From the NCBI GenBank assembly GCA_029876055.1, contig CM056878.1:3224001-3288000 (forward strand): a DNA stretch of 64,000 nucleotides, written 5' to 3'. The translations under genes and the position numbers were made by a program. How positions within the stretch are numbered: position 1 is the stretch's first letter; each line of letters begins with the position of its first letter. The notes below the pieces were generated by a model that saw only the letters and a program-made list of their open reading frames with translations, did no database searches and was not told where the DNA came from. Origin of the DNA: Madurella fahalii. Taxonomy: Eukaryota; Ascomycota; Sordariomycetes; Sordariales. Positions 11,069 to 22,728 of this stretch are shown here, piece by piece.

Positions 11069-12609
11069 TCAATCGTCATAGTAGTCGTCATCGTCGTCCA
11101 CGTCAGCTAACTGCTCAAAGTTGACCTTGTAGCGGAGAATGCCGCCGATGCCGCCGAAGCCCTTGACGAACTGGTTGCCCTCGGTCGACCGGTCCGAGAC
11201 AAACTCGAGAGTGGTGCCGAAGTCTTTGTACTTCTCGGCGATCCACTCGAGGAACGACTCCTGCGAGACAACCTCCATCTCCTGGCCCGTCTCCTTGTCC
11301 ATGAACTTGTCGCGATTGGCCTGCTCCTGCTGCTTGGTGGTGTGCAGGATGGTCTCGTTGCCGTTGGAATCCTTCAGTGTCCAGCGGGTAACCTCGAGGT
11401 TCTCAAAGACGATGAGAGTCTCAACGGCACCCAGCTCCAACGCCTTGAGCGTGTCCTCGACCCCGTAGCAGACGCGGCCCGTATCCTGGCTGATCTCCTC
11501 GAAGTACTTGCCAATCAGCTTCTTCTCCTGGATGAACTTGACGTTACCGAGCGTCTCGGACGACAGCTCGATGGCCTGGTTGAAGCCGTTCTCGCCACCG
11601 TACGACACGTCGACGACCTTGATGACCTTGACCTGCAGACGCTGGTCAAACATGTCGGACGCGTTCAGGTCGTTCTTGAAGTCGGCGGAACCGGCCAGGA
11701 CAATGCCAGCAACGTTGACCTTGTCGTTGGTGATGAAGTTCTGCACGGCCAACTCGGCCACCTTCCGCACGTAGTTGTGGCGCTTCTCCTCTCGCAGACG
11801 AGCGAAACGCAGCGCCGACTGACCACCGCGACCGTGCTTCTTGGGAAGATCGACCGAGAACTTTTGGACGACGTCGCGAGTGTTGCCGCTGAGCGTGCCG
11901 AACAGCGCGCCGTTACCATCCATGACGATGAATCCGAACTTCTGGTCCGACTCGAGCAGCTCGGCAAGAGCCTCGGTGTGGAACTTGTTGTCGCAGAGGT
12001 AGAGCGAGGTATTGATGGGCTTGAATGGCTCGAAATCAATGTTGACCTTCCGCTCCTTGCCTTCCGAGGTCAAGATTTCACCGCAGTAGACGACGAGGCC
12101 GTTGGGCGGGACCTTGTTGTACAGCTTGAGGCGCTGCTGGGTCGACGTAATGGCCGACAGCACGGACTGGCGGTTGACACGCGACTTGATGTTGGACGCG
12201 GTGCCCTATTATGAAAAAGTTTAGCCCTGCAAGCTCCGTGTCCGTCAGGAGGTGCTTCTCCGCAACGCGGTAGACATACGTATTCTTCAGCCAACATCTT
12301 GGCTGCGCGAGAGATCTGATCCTTGGGCGCTGAGGGACGGTCATCAGCGACATTCGGACATCCGGGGGCGAGGCGCGCCGTGATCGACGACCAGCAGCTG
12401 GAGGCGACGTACGGATGATGAGGGAAATCATGCTGGTGCCATTTCCGCGTGCGGCCTCGAGCCGCTTAATCAACTTCTTCACCTTCCATATCTCGATCTG
12501 TCGGGAGGACTCGTCGTCAGCGGACACGGTGGCCCATAAAAATTCTCAAAAGATTGGCCGGTGCGCGGCTTACGTTCTTCTCCGCCAGGCTGGCCTGGGG
12601 GTCGCTCAT
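11069..12609 (-). CDS. sup45: Eukaryotic translation release factor 1 (eRF1)
   Basis: Exons 12574-12609, 12413-12497, 12280-12329 and 11069-12205 give 435 residues, the normal eRF1 length. The N domain has the stop-codon reading motif TASNIKSRVNR (first residues of exon 4) and the YLCDNKF segment (YxCxxxF). The M domain has the peptidyl-tRNA hydrolysis motif GRGGQSALRFARLR. The C-terminus is acidic (ADVDDDDDYYDD), as expected for eRF3 binding. eRF1 recognises all three stop codons in the ribosomal A site and releases the nascent peptide. Start chosen: ATG 12609, giving MSDPQASLAEKN and then IEIWKVKKLI across the first intron. All three introns cluster in the first 60 codons, which is common for highly expressed fungal genes. 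Confidence 0.97.
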
Positions 12610-13359
12610 GGTGAACGGATGTTAGTGAAAGAAAGACTCGGCTGCGCAAGAAACCAAAAAATTGGCGACCTCTCCGGGCGCCTCCTCAAAAAAGAAAAAA
12701 AGGAAAGTAGTTGTGTCTTTTTGGGGGTTGGGGGATGATATGTCTTTTGAACTCGATAAATCTTGAAATTGGGTGGTGGGGTTGAACCTGGGAGGGGTTT
12801 CACACCTTTTTGTATGGCCGGGCAACTTTTGGGGGGCAGTGGCGTTCAGTTGACCCGCCTGTTGCCTAGACGAGTCATTATTGGCCGGTGTGTCCAAAGC
12901 TGAACCTCTTTCGCCCAGTTAGGCGTGGCTGTTGTTCGGTGGGGCGCTCCAGGTTATCGATAGAGTTTGCGCGCTTCAGCAGCGGAAGCCAAGGTTTCAA
13001 GAGCTCATACTGCCGTCCACGTCCGAAAACCGACGGGGACCATATCCACGCGGAGAGCGGATATTTCTGGGGATTCATGTACGTGGCATTAGTGAGATCC
13101 GACCGGCCGCTGCCAAAAAAGAACGCCAACTACGTAGCTACTTTAAGACGCAGAGCCGGGGTGGTCTGGATTTAGCGCTGGCGGTTCGAGGTGGACTTTA
13201 TCACTGCGTAGTCGCGATTTGTGGGGCCAAAGCTATGATGCACTGAACGGTCAACCTACCTCCACCCCCATTGAATCAAGCCACTGAACCGCAACGGCTG
13301 GCGGCTTCGCACATCACTGCCAGCACCGCCAAAACCCACAAACCCTACCACAACCAGCC
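12610..13359. other. Divergent promoter region between eRF1 and the DUF1770 gene
   Basis: 750 bp separating two divergent starts. I see no coding sequence. Both promoters must lie here; no specific factor site is claimed. Confidence 0.55.
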
Positions 13360-13992
13360 ATGGCCTCCTCCGTCCCCCTCCAAGTTGCCGAAACCCTCCA
13401 GACAGCGCACCTCAAGCGCGACCCGTCACCGCTGCACGATCTGAATCCGTCGACAGCCGCCGACAAGAAGGAGCCCGTCCACCTCGAGCCCGTCTTCCCC
13501 GACGATGGCGGGATTGACGACGACGGGACCGAGGTAGAGGATGATGACGAGGAGCTCTACCGCTCGCGCATCAGGCCCCATACCCGAGGAGCACACCACC
13601 ACCACCACCACCACCAACTCCCGGCCATGCCCGACCTGCGCTTCGAGCAGAGCTACCTGCACAGCATACGAGACGCAGACACGTGGTGGAGGGTCGGGTG
13701 GATCACGGTGAGGGACCAGGTAAGACTGGCCTGCCAACCCTGACCCAATGGGCGCAGCAGACTAGGCCGTGTGTTGTACTGACAGTTGTGCTTCGCGTGG
13801 GAACAGATGATGATGCCCTTCGTGCAGGGCATTCTCTACAACCTGGCCATCTGCGGCTGGCAGTACTGGAACCGGAATGCGCGGCTCAGCGGGTCGTCGA
13901 TCGGGGCGCGGGTGCGCCGATGGTGGTGGGGTGTGAATAACTGGCCGATACCGCCCGAGTCCAAGGCCGGCCTTCTGAGGCGGGTGAAGTAG
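13360..13992 (+). CDS. DUF1770-type fungal protein
   Basis: Exons 13360-13719 and 13807-13992 encode 181 residues. The middle has a histidine run (H7) followed by MPDLRFEQSYLHSI. The intron removes codons so that ITVRDQ joins MMMPFVQGILYNLAICGW, a hydrophobic segment of about 18 residues near the C-terminus that could touch or cross a membrane. The LRFEQSYL and VRDQ-MMPxxQG signature is what I associate with the fungal family DUF1770, whose function is unknown to me. An alternative acceptor at 13785 would insert seven codons in frame. I prefer the acceptor at 13806 because the CTGAC branch then sits at a usual distance and the join matches the family better. Confidence 0.65.
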
Positions 13993-14298
13993 AGAGAGCG
14001 CGGCAGGGCAATCGTTGCCGGGAGCTCAGATGTGGAACCTGTAACCTGTAGGCTTAGAGACTGCTCTCACTTGCTTTTTCAAGTAGATAATTCTATTCAG
14101 GACTGGGAATCTGAGCGCTGCCTAATCAAGCTCGCCGTTTCATCTCGGCTATGGCTTGGAAGCTCCCTTGTTCGGGATACAGGTAGAACCTCCGTAAAAG
14201 TATCTTCCCGCTGCGGCTGACTCCTTTCGTGTCTTTCCGTACCCCCCTAACTCCGTTCTCCAGCACAAAGCAGAACTCAAGCAGACCCCCAGCAGCGC
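13993..14298. other. Short convergent 3' intergenic region
   Basis: About 300 bp between the stop of the DUF1770 gene (+) and the stop of the WHIM-type gene (-). I see nothing beyond the two 3' flanks. Confidence 0.5.
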
Positions 14299-16449
14299 CT
14301 ATTCTGGCGACCGTACATCGACCGGCTGACTGACAGACTTCGGCATGTCCGGGCTACCCCTAAAAGCCAGATATGTCGAGGGCTCGCTCGTGGGGGTCGG
14401 GGGAGACTTGACCGTCCTCCCGGCATCTGCTGCGGGTTTGCCAGCATCAGCCGTGCGGTTGTCGACAGGTTGAATTGGCTTGCCGGCATCCGTTCCAAGC
14501 CCAAGCGCAGTCGCCCCCTTCGTCGCAACCGCAATCACATCAGCCGCTGGCGGTTCCGGCTCCGGCTCAAACTTGGTCTCCCGGCCGACATCACTAGACT
14601 CGGACTCGTCGCTCATCACAACATTCCTGTGCGCCGCCCTAGGGTGCTTGTGTTTGTCGGCAACAACCGGCGGTCCGGGAATCTGCCGCACCTTGTTGTT
14701 CTCGTCAAAGGAGACCCGGATGGGGAACTTGAACATGAAGCTAGAGCTCGCGGAATTGTCAAGCTCTTCATCCATCAGCGCCTCCTCTTCGAACTCCTCC
14801 TCATCCTCATCCTCGTCGTCCGGGACGTGCTCATCTTCCTCGTCATCCCCAAAGTCGGGCTCGCTCCCCTCCTCGGTTTCGTCCGACTCGTACTCCTCGC
14901 TCTTCCGTTTCTTGGACGCCCAACCGTTCATGCCGTGATTGACAGCGGCAGATCGGCGTGGGCGCCCTGTGCGGCTGAGAGATTCGTCTTTCAGCTCCGG
15001 ATCCTCGCCGTAGGCGTCTCCCTGCACGCTCGTCGACGCACTGGGAGCCCCGTTGCTGGCGTTGTCAGCGTTCAGGCGATTCGGCGCCCTAACCTGCCTC
15101 CCGCTGGCGGTCGTGACTGGGCCGCTCGGTTCTGCTGGCGTATGGTTCCTGGTATTGCGCGTCGAACGGCGCGCCGTGGAATCTGAGAAGTCGGCTTCGT
15201 CGTCAGAATACGTGTACTTCATGCGCTTTCCCCTTGTGCGACCCTCGTAGAGCGAGAAACCCGGTTCCGGGCGTCTGAACTGCTCCTTGCGCATCTGGCG
15301 GTATTCTCTACGCCGCCGCTTCTCCTCGGTGGCCTCGAACCGGGGTATGCTATTCATGATCCTCTTGGAGAATGCTTTCGCTTTGGGACCGCCATCCTGT
15401 GTTTCCAACTTCTCGCTGAGCGTCTTGAGCTCGTCGATAGTGCCCGCAACGCTCCACCATGTTCGTTGTATGCCGGCAGGGTTGCTTTCCCTGTACACGC
15501 GGAACGAGGTATCGTCGTTTCCCTCGATCAAGAAGTACCGCCGCTTGTCACCGTCACTTCCCCAAGGCTGCACGCTCAAGGGAATGTTTAGGTCGTCGTC
15601 ATGCCGGTTCTTGTACTGCTGCGCGATGATCGCCCTGACCGCATCCGATGACGAAAGGGTCCACTGCACGAGGGTGCGCAGCAGCGTGAGCTAATGAGCT
15701 TAAGTTAGCAACGGACCTAGCGGTAGACGCACTCGGCGGCCGAAGTACGTACCCGTTGCACTGGCGTCATGGAGGCGAAAGTAGCCTGGCCAGAGAGGGG
15801 GTTCTGGCTCTCCCAGTCCTTCGCCCACTGCCCCTTGTGCGTCTGTACGGCTTCTTCAAGCGCGCGATTGTAATGGCCAGGTCTATAGATGGAAAGAGTC
15901 AGTCGATCGAACAGCCAGCTATTATTCGCTGTTGGGCAAGAAAGTGACGCACTTGACATCCTGTTTGCGGTTCAAGAGGAGGCTCAGCAGTGCGCACAGA
16001 AAGTGCTCGACACGCTCGCCCGGGATCGTCTCGACAACATCGCGCTCGAGCTCTTGAGGCCCGAAATTGGCCAGACTCTTGGGAAACGCTTCGGTGAACC
16101 GGGCACGGAACATGACAATGAACTGCAAGTGCCAAAGTTAGCTTGGGCCTCTCCCACGTTGCAGGCGCGATCTTTCGCGTTGCAACACTGTAAAGACGCG
16201 AATAGTGGCGTAGATACGTACAGCAATGTCTGGGTTATCGGCTAGCACATACTCGTGCGGTGGCGAGGGCTCCCTCTTGGGTCTGGGGGGCGTCTTGTCC
16301 TTGGGCTCCAAGGCCGGGTTGTGGTCGACCTTTTGGAAGAATTTCCGGATGCCCTGTCGCTCCTCCAATTGGATGTCGGATTCAATGTCGGAAGGGGGCT
16401 CGGAGAGGGAAGAAATCGAAGACAGTTCTGAAGAATCGTCGTCGGCCAT
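14299..16449 (-). CDS. WHIM/DDT-like chromatin remodelling accessory protein
   Basis: Exons 16222-16449, 15953-16122, 15753-15882 and 14299-15690 encode 639 residues. The N-terminus is acidic and Ser-rich (MADDDSSELSSISSLSE). Next is a helical block (MFRARFTEAFPKSLANFGPQ, GHYNRALEEAVQTHK) like a DDT domain. WHIM-like segments follow: LTLLRTLVQWTLSSSDAVRAI and KRRYFLIEGNDDTSFRVYRE. The C-terminal half is disordered with AT-hook-like RTRGKRMKY and acidic runs. Proteins of this build are accessory subunits of ISWI-type remodellers that measure linker DNA; this role is inferred. I cannot assign a named orthologue. Start chosen: ATG 16449; a longer frame to 16500 exists. Branch sites GCTAAC and GACTGAC are visible in the introns. 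Confidence 0.65.
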
Positions 16450-16911
16450 TTTGGACGTCGTTAAGACGAGTTTTGGTTGATGGGCGTTTGATGAGGGCAA
16501 GGCACGGCACGCGTGAGGTGGAGGAGGGAAGGAGGAGGAGCACTTTGATGGAGAGAGATCGGCTGCAAGAAATTACGTACCCGGCCGACAATGGCCCAGG
16601 GCCCTTCCCAGCCTACCGCTCTTAAAGCTCAAGGCACATGATAGGTCGATTCACTGAAAACATCTTCGGCATAGTATGTTGTAATCGTACTTCCTGTCCA
16701 CAAGGCTGCCTATGCCAGCGGAGGCTGACAGTTATCTGGCTTTGCTGCTACTTCCCAGCTCCCCAGCCTGTCTCGATCCCATCAACACCTTTCGCCACCG
16801 CACTCCTCCTTGCCAAAGCTTCAACAACCATCCCAGAGAGCTCATCCCGCAATGGCAAACACCGACCCCATTCAGATAGCCCCGGCATTCCCTCCACAGC
16901 CAAGCCCAAAA

Positions 16912-16938
16912 ATATAAAATAAAATAAAATAAAATAAA
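16912..16938. repeat. (AAAAT)n pentanucleotide microsatellite
   Basis: Five consecutive AAAAT-type units in intergenic DNA. Confidence 0.85.
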
Positions 16939-18144
16939 AGCAGACCGGTTACCCGACACTACCCACATGCCGCTCATCATGCCAGAAACTCTTGCTGGGT
17001 AGGTCCAAAGTCGACGAGATGATACCTGGTCATTAGTGTTGTGACATCGTGAGCGATAGTGGAGTGGGACTCCAACGCTGCTTAGCGGCCGATTTTTGAC
17101 TAAGCAGTCCTGCCCCGAGGCCCAAAATTTGGCGTGTTCTTCCCATCCGGCTCCAGCACCTTGGTGTTGCGCGCGACCCAAGGCCACGATTCTGCTCAGC
17201 TGAGTGGTGATATTGCCTCAGCGGGCAACCTCAGTGGTTTTTGCCGCAAGGCGACCATCCCCGTCCCCCATTTTGAAGCAAGCCGCCCAGGCGAGGAGCA
17301 TAGAAACCATGCACCCATCTCCACTACCAAAACTCGGTAGCTTCACGGGCGTCCAAGTGATTTGTTCAGCCATGAATTCAACCATGAGCAGCAAAATGAA
17401 ACGACACTTGTCCTGAAGTTGTTGGATTTGGCGCGCGACCGTTGGAAAACTCGCAGCATGGCGCCCAGAATGGGATCCTGCAATAAGGCTGGTCCAGTGC
17501 CCCGACTCCTTCAGCGCGTGGCTTGCACTTGCACTCGGGCCTGTGGTGTCTGCAAAAGGCAGCAAAGTGATTGACCGTTTGAGATCCGCCCATGGCTGGT
17601 GTGGCCTGCATTCCCCATGGCTCCATCAGATTTGGGAGCGCGACCCAGGTATCTCACTTGCAACCGGGCCTGCACATCGGAACCATGAACAATGCCGGCC
17701 CAACTTCGTCAAAACGTCACAACCTCAATGAAAAGCTCTCTAGTAACCGAGCATTCGTTCACATAGAAGAGAGCAGAATGAGGACCTAGCCATCGTTAGC
17801 AAGAGGCCATCTATGACAGATACAACGCAAAAACCGTTGCATATCATACATCATGATAGTTTTACTCCATTTTGCAGGATTGACGTAGTGTTGATTGGCG
17901 CTGCCCCAATCCCTGGATGAGAGTTCATTCCGCGAGGTTGCGAGGCGGAGGAGGTACGAGGTTAGGGAACACGGGGCGCATGCTTCTTTCAGCCGAGCGG
18001 CGTATTCGCGAACCGTGTTAATATGGTGCTTTGTCAGCAAGTGGCACTGTATACTCGGGATATGTGAGAAGCGCTTGCATGGAAGGTCCAACTCAGGTTT
18101 CCATATGAACATGCGATGCTTTATTAAGCGGAAGAGGCATTCAG

Positions 18145-18215
18145 TAGAGAAAAAAAAATGTAAAGAAAGAAAGAGAGACATAGAGAGAGACAGAAAGAGA
18201 GAAAGAAAAAAGAGG
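18145..18215. repeat. Purine (A/G) tract
   Basis: About 70 bases almost entirely A and G (AGAGA/GAAAGA units) in the intergenic region upstream of uL2. Such tracts often lie in promoters; no function is claimed. Confidence 0.7.
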
Positions 18216-18539
18216 ATCATAACAATCATGTTGAACCGCGTACCGAAGACGTACCTGCCCTGTTATGCTCTAAGGTGGGGAGACTAGAGGGCGAATGGGC
18301 CAGTGGGTAGCCTTACGTCAGCGCTCGACAAGGGCCTTCTTCGTAGCGCCACACCACTCCCCGCGTTAGGGCACTCGCTCAGCCACAACTAATCAGCAGT
18401 GGCTGCAGTCCACACAGAAATTTAGAAAAATATCGCTTCATCGATTTGGAGCTTCCCTCGTAGTCGCAACCTCAACCTCCTTCAACCACCGAGTCAACCC
18501 AGTCCCTCACTTCTACGTTTCCAAGGTAGGAAGGGCAAC

Positions 18540-19593
18540 ATGGGTCGCGTCGTAAGTCCACCTCATCATCACAGTTTCCAAAGTCCTCGACTCGATTCGG
18601 CACCGAGATTTCGATTACGGCCATCGACCGATTGAGAAGAGTCCAATTCGCGATTCTCGAAGCCACACAATGGAGATGACAATGCTAACCTCTGCGTTTC
18701 TCGCATCCAGATCCGCAACCAGCGTAAGGGCCGTGGCAGCATCTTCACTGCCAACACCCGCCTCCGGAAGGCCCCCGCCAAGTTCCGCAGCCTCGACTAT
18801 GCCGAGCGCCATGGCTACATCCGGGGTATTGTGAAGGATATCATCCACGATCCCGGCCGTGGCGCCCCCCTCGCCCACGTCGTTTTCAACTCGCCCTACA
18901 AGTATAAGAAGGTCACCGAGACTTTCATCGCCAACGAGGGCATGTACACCGGCCAGTTCATCTACGCTGGCAAGAACGCCTCCCTGACCGTCGGCAACGT
19001 CCTCCCCCTGGCTTCCGTCCCCGAAGGTACCGTCGTTTCGAACGTCGAGGAGAAGGCTGGCGACCGCGGCGCTCTCGGTCGCACCTCGGGCAACTACATC
19101 ACCGTTATCGGCCACAACCCCGATGAGGGCAAGACACGCATCAAGCTCCCTTCGGGCGCCAAGAAGGTCGTCAGCAGCAGCGCCCGCGGCATGATTGGTA
19201 TCGTTGCTGGTGGCGGCAGAACAGACAAGCCCCTCCTGAGTACGTTCTCGCGCCCATGGTGGAAGGATGGCTGGGAGCCTGGAATAGCAGTTCTGACCTG
19301 TTCATTACAGAGGCCTCGCGTGCCAAGCACAAGTTCGCCGTCAAGCGGAACCGCTGGCCCAAGACTCGTGGTGTTGCTATGAACCCCGTCGACCATCCTC
19401 ACGGTGGTGTAAGTGCTGGGAGCTCCATAGGATGCCGGAACGATGCATATCTGACACAATGCTACAGGGTAACCACCAACATATTGGTAAGGCGTCGACA
19501 ATCTCGAGGTACGCAGCCCAGGGTCAGAAGGCGGGTCTTATTGCTGCGAGAAGGACGGGTCTGCTGCGTGGTACCCAGAAGACGAAGGAGTAA
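18540..19593 (+). CDS. rpl2: 60S ribosomal protein uL2 (L8/RPL2)
   Basis: Exons 18540-18551, 18711-19239, 19311-19408 and 19468-19593 encode 254 residues, the family length. The first exon is only four codons (MGRV), a common design in fungal ribosomal protein genes. Conserved stretches include IRNQRKGRGSIFTANTR, the peptidyl-transferase-centre loop AMNPVDHPHGGGNHQHIG (split by the third intron, with the key histidine in the HPHGG turn) and the C-terminal GLIAARRTGLLRGTQ. uL2 helps join the subunits and shapes the peptidyl transferase centre. AATAAA at 19724 is a plausible poly(A) signal about 130 nt past the stop. Confidence 0.97.
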
Positions 19594-20349
19594 GGCTTTC
19601 ATGGTTCTACATCTGGGCAAGGGGTTCATCGGATTGCATTGGTCTTTTGCTGCTTTGTAGTTATGGGACTGCGAAGGCGGACGGGAGACTTGCTCTTTCT
19701 GCAAGCATTCATGGCCGTGAATGAATAAAAGGATTCCCAAGCGCGGTAGGAGCGAGGCTTGTTTAAGGGGGCAATGTACTCGGATAGGTCCGGAGTCGCA
19801 GGGAGAAGCCGAGCCGGCAAATGCAGTCACGGAACACTCTTGGGAATCAAGGAGGCGCACTCCTCGCTTCGGGGATGATAAGCGAGGCATCTTAATTGAG
19901 CCATGACTGGATGTGAGTGAGCTCGGTGTTCGGGAATGATTCGGCTGAGCTATCGAGACGAGCAGGTCTTGCTCTGCTCCGTGTCCTGACGTCAACAGAT
20001 GGTGGCATACTTAATCCACTCCTTTTCAGCTTGTCCAAGGGAGATTCGGATTGCAATACGATAACAGTAATAGTCCTTCCCCTCCCCCTTTTTTCGGGCT
20101 CTCCGGTCCTTCAAAATGTTCCGTATCGGGCCGGCGAGCTGTTCCACGTCCTTTGCCAAGCCCCTCTATCACTCCGGGTTTATTACCAAGAAGCTTTTCT
20201 CGAAAGGGGAATTCGCCGACGGTGGCCGTCTCAGCCCCACCACACTGCTGCCCCGCCTCTCCGTCAGCTTCTCTCCAGCATCGACCACCAAGAGGGGTAC
20301 AAATCCTTTCCACTGTTCTTCACCACTCCACAATCGTCGGCTCAGCAAA
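19594..20349. other. Intergenic region between uL2 and adenosine kinase
   Basis: 756 bp in tandem orientation. Holds the uL2 3' flank and the adenosine kinase promoter and leader. The part from 20116 is open in frame with the kinase (see findings). Confidence 0.55.
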
Positions 20350-21742
20350 ATGGCGTCTACTAAGGAGTTCAGACTGCTCTGTCTAGAGAACCCTCTCCTC
20401 GGTAAGTATCCAGATTGCCGGCCAATTCGGCCATTATCTCCTCTTACGCTCCCCTGACTCGCGAATTGTTGGCTCTCCGCATCCCCGACTGACAAAAATT
20501 CCCTAGACATCCAAGGCTTCGGTAATGAGGCGCTGCTCCAGAAGTACGGCCTCAAGGCCAATGACGCCATCTTGGCCGAGCCGAAGCACCTGGACATCTA
20601 CGAGGACCTCCTCAACAACTACGATGCCAAGTTGATCGCCGGCGGTGCCGCCCAGAACACGGCCCGCGGCGCGCAGTACATGCTGCCGCCCAACAGTGTT
20701 GTCTACCTTGGCGGCGCCGGCGACGACAAGTACGCCGCTATCCTGCGCGACGCCTGCAAGCAGGCCGGTCTGCGCGTCGAGTACCGCGTCGACCCCAAGA
20801 TCCCCACCGGACGCTGCGGCGTCGTCATTACTGGCCACAACCGCAGCATGGTCACCGACCTGGGCGCCGCCAACCACTACGACCTGGAGCATCTCAAGCG
20901 GCCGGATATCTGGGCCCTCGTTGAGAATGCAGAGGCTTACTACATCGGCGGCTACCACTTTACAGGTTAGGCCCCCATCACCCTTTCCCCGCCGTCGTTG
21001 TTTAGCCCAGTACCTAACCGATGCTTTCCCAGTCTGTCCCCCGGCCATCATGGAGCTGGCCAAGCAGGCCGCCTCCAAGAATCGGCCCTTCATCCTGTCC
21101 CTCTCAGCGCCCTTCATCCCGCAGTTCTTTAAGGAGCCTCTGGACGAGTCGGCGCCCTACTGGGACTACGTGATCGGCAATGAGGCCGAGGCCGAGGCCT
21201 ACGCCGACTCGCACGGTCTGGGCACCAAGGACGTCAAGGAGATCGCCAAGGCGCTCGCCAACCTGCCAAAGGTCAACACACAGCGCAAGCGCGTCGCCGT
21301 CATCACGCAGGGCACCGAGCCGACCGTGGTGGCTGTCCAGGGCGAGGACGAGGTCAAGGAGTACCCCGTGCACGAGATCCCCAAGGAAGAGATCAACGAC
21401 ACCAACGGCGCGGGTGACGCCTTCGCCGGTGGCTTCTGCGCGGGCATCGTCGAGGGCCGCCCGCTGGCCGAGTGCGTCGACATGGGCCAGTGGCTGGCTC
21501 GTCTGAGCATCAAGGAGCTTGGTCCTTCGTAAGTTCACCCCTTTTTGCTTTATGAGACGTGCTCAGCCCAGAGAAATCTGTCATTGCGTGCAAAGCCAAA
21601 GCTGCGACGTAATTATTCTGCGTACAACCTGTTCCGCTTCCTCCCATCCGCCACCCCCCCATCTTTCACACCAATCCGTTCACTGACCACCCTTCCAAAC
21701 CACAGCTACCCCTTCCCCAAGCAGACATACTCGCGCAAGTAA
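20350..21742 (+). CDS. ado1: Adenosine kinase
   Basis: Exons 20350-20401, 20507-20965, 21033-21528 and 21706-21742 encode 347 residues, close to the usual 340. Adenosine kinase phosphorylates adenosine to AMP, which keeps the S-adenosylmethionine cycle running by removing its by-product. The PfkB fold is seen from LLCLENPLLGDIQGFGNEALL, through the nucleoside-binding GGAAQNTARGAQYML, to the catalytic PfkB signature DTNGAGDAFAGGF (Asp base in GAGD). The product ends in YPFPKQTYSRK, typical of fungal enzymes. Start chosen: ATG 20350, context CAAAATGGCG. The same frame stays open upstream to an ATG at 20116, which would add 78 residues. Confidence 0.96.
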
Positions 21743-22728
21743 AGGAGTGGATTGACAAATATGCGTCACATCGACCCTAAAACCCTTCAGCGGGTCTCTC
21801 TCCGTCCCAGTAACATAAAACCATTCAACCCATGGGAAGATCGCCCATCTTTCCTTTTTTTGGCAAAGCAGGCAGGTAGGCAGTAAGGCGTTTTGAAATG
21901 GGGCAACTTAACTTTGCATAAGTAAACGGGGGAAAAAATTACAGGCAGGCGGGGATAGAAGGTTTCAACAACGGGCATATTAAGGGCGTGTGTGATCTGT
22001 GGTAAGGTTTGTGAATGCTTGGGACGACTTTGGATTCCTATTTTTCTTTTTTTTGTTCTTTCTTTTTCCTGTTCTGTTTGTTCAAAACAGCCGAAATTCA
22101 ACTTCATGGGCCCCCCCCCTTAAAATACTCGTCTCTTCACGAACAATACGTCCAGGAACGACTGCTGGATAGGACATGAGAGGAAGAGATGGAGGGAAAG
22201 AGCGCGTTTTTGTCATTGGGCGTGTAAAAATCTGCTCGGTCCGCTGAATCAAGTCAAATGGTGTTGATGTGCTCGCTGATGCGCTACCGCCGCCGCCGCC
22301 GCCGCCGCCGCCGCTGCTGCTGCTGACAAGCTTCCACTGCGGCATGCGGCGAGTAGCGTGTGGAGAATTATTTTGCGGCACGGGCCTCCGCTTTGGTCAA
22401 ACTGTCAGTTGATCAAGAGCGCTGAGGCGAAGGTCGCCCGTGTTGTGATTTGGGTGGGCATGTGTCGTCAGCGGGGGTTGGTTCTGCTACACTGCTCTGG
22501 CCCAAGCGGCCGAGAACGGGATATTTTCCCCTCTCGACGTAATCACTGGGCCCAGGGTAGGCGATATCTTGTGCTGCCGTTCACGACAAGCCGCTAAACT
22601 CCACCATCCTATCCAACGCTCGACGCGTATGCAATGGCAGTAATAGCAGAATGTTGTGCATCTCGCGGCTGACAAGCCGTAATGGCACGGTCCAGTTTAG
22701 GCCAGCCAGCTAGAAGAGGGTGAGCGGA
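21743..22728. other. Convergent intergenic region after adenosine kinase
   Basis: 986 bp between two 3' ends. Contains a (CCG)n-(CTG)n triplet run at about 22287-22326. No gene recognised. Confidence 0.55.
22287..22326. repeat. (CCG)n followed by (CTG)n triplet run
   Basis: About nine CCG triplets passing into about four CTG triplets in noncoding DNA. Confidence 0.85.

Larger units (their letters stand above)
16450..18539. other. Divergent intergenic region between the WHIM gene and uL2
   Basis: About 2.1 kb with no convincing coding frame. Contents: the WHIM promoter side, an (ATAAA)n microsatellite at about 16912-16938, a purine-only stretch at about 18145-18215, and the uL2 promoter with a C/T-rich leader at about 18450-18535. 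I identified no RNA gene. Confidence 0.55.

Noticed and set aside
11342..12214. 290-codon plus-strand frame opposite eRF1
   Set aside because: A shadow of the GC-rich third positions of eRF1; its composition mirrors the sense gene.
13591..13617. Histidine run in the DUF1770 protein taken as a possible tag or vector sequence
   Set aside because: It lies inside a native reading frame between family-conserved parts; similar His tracts occur in other genes of this window.
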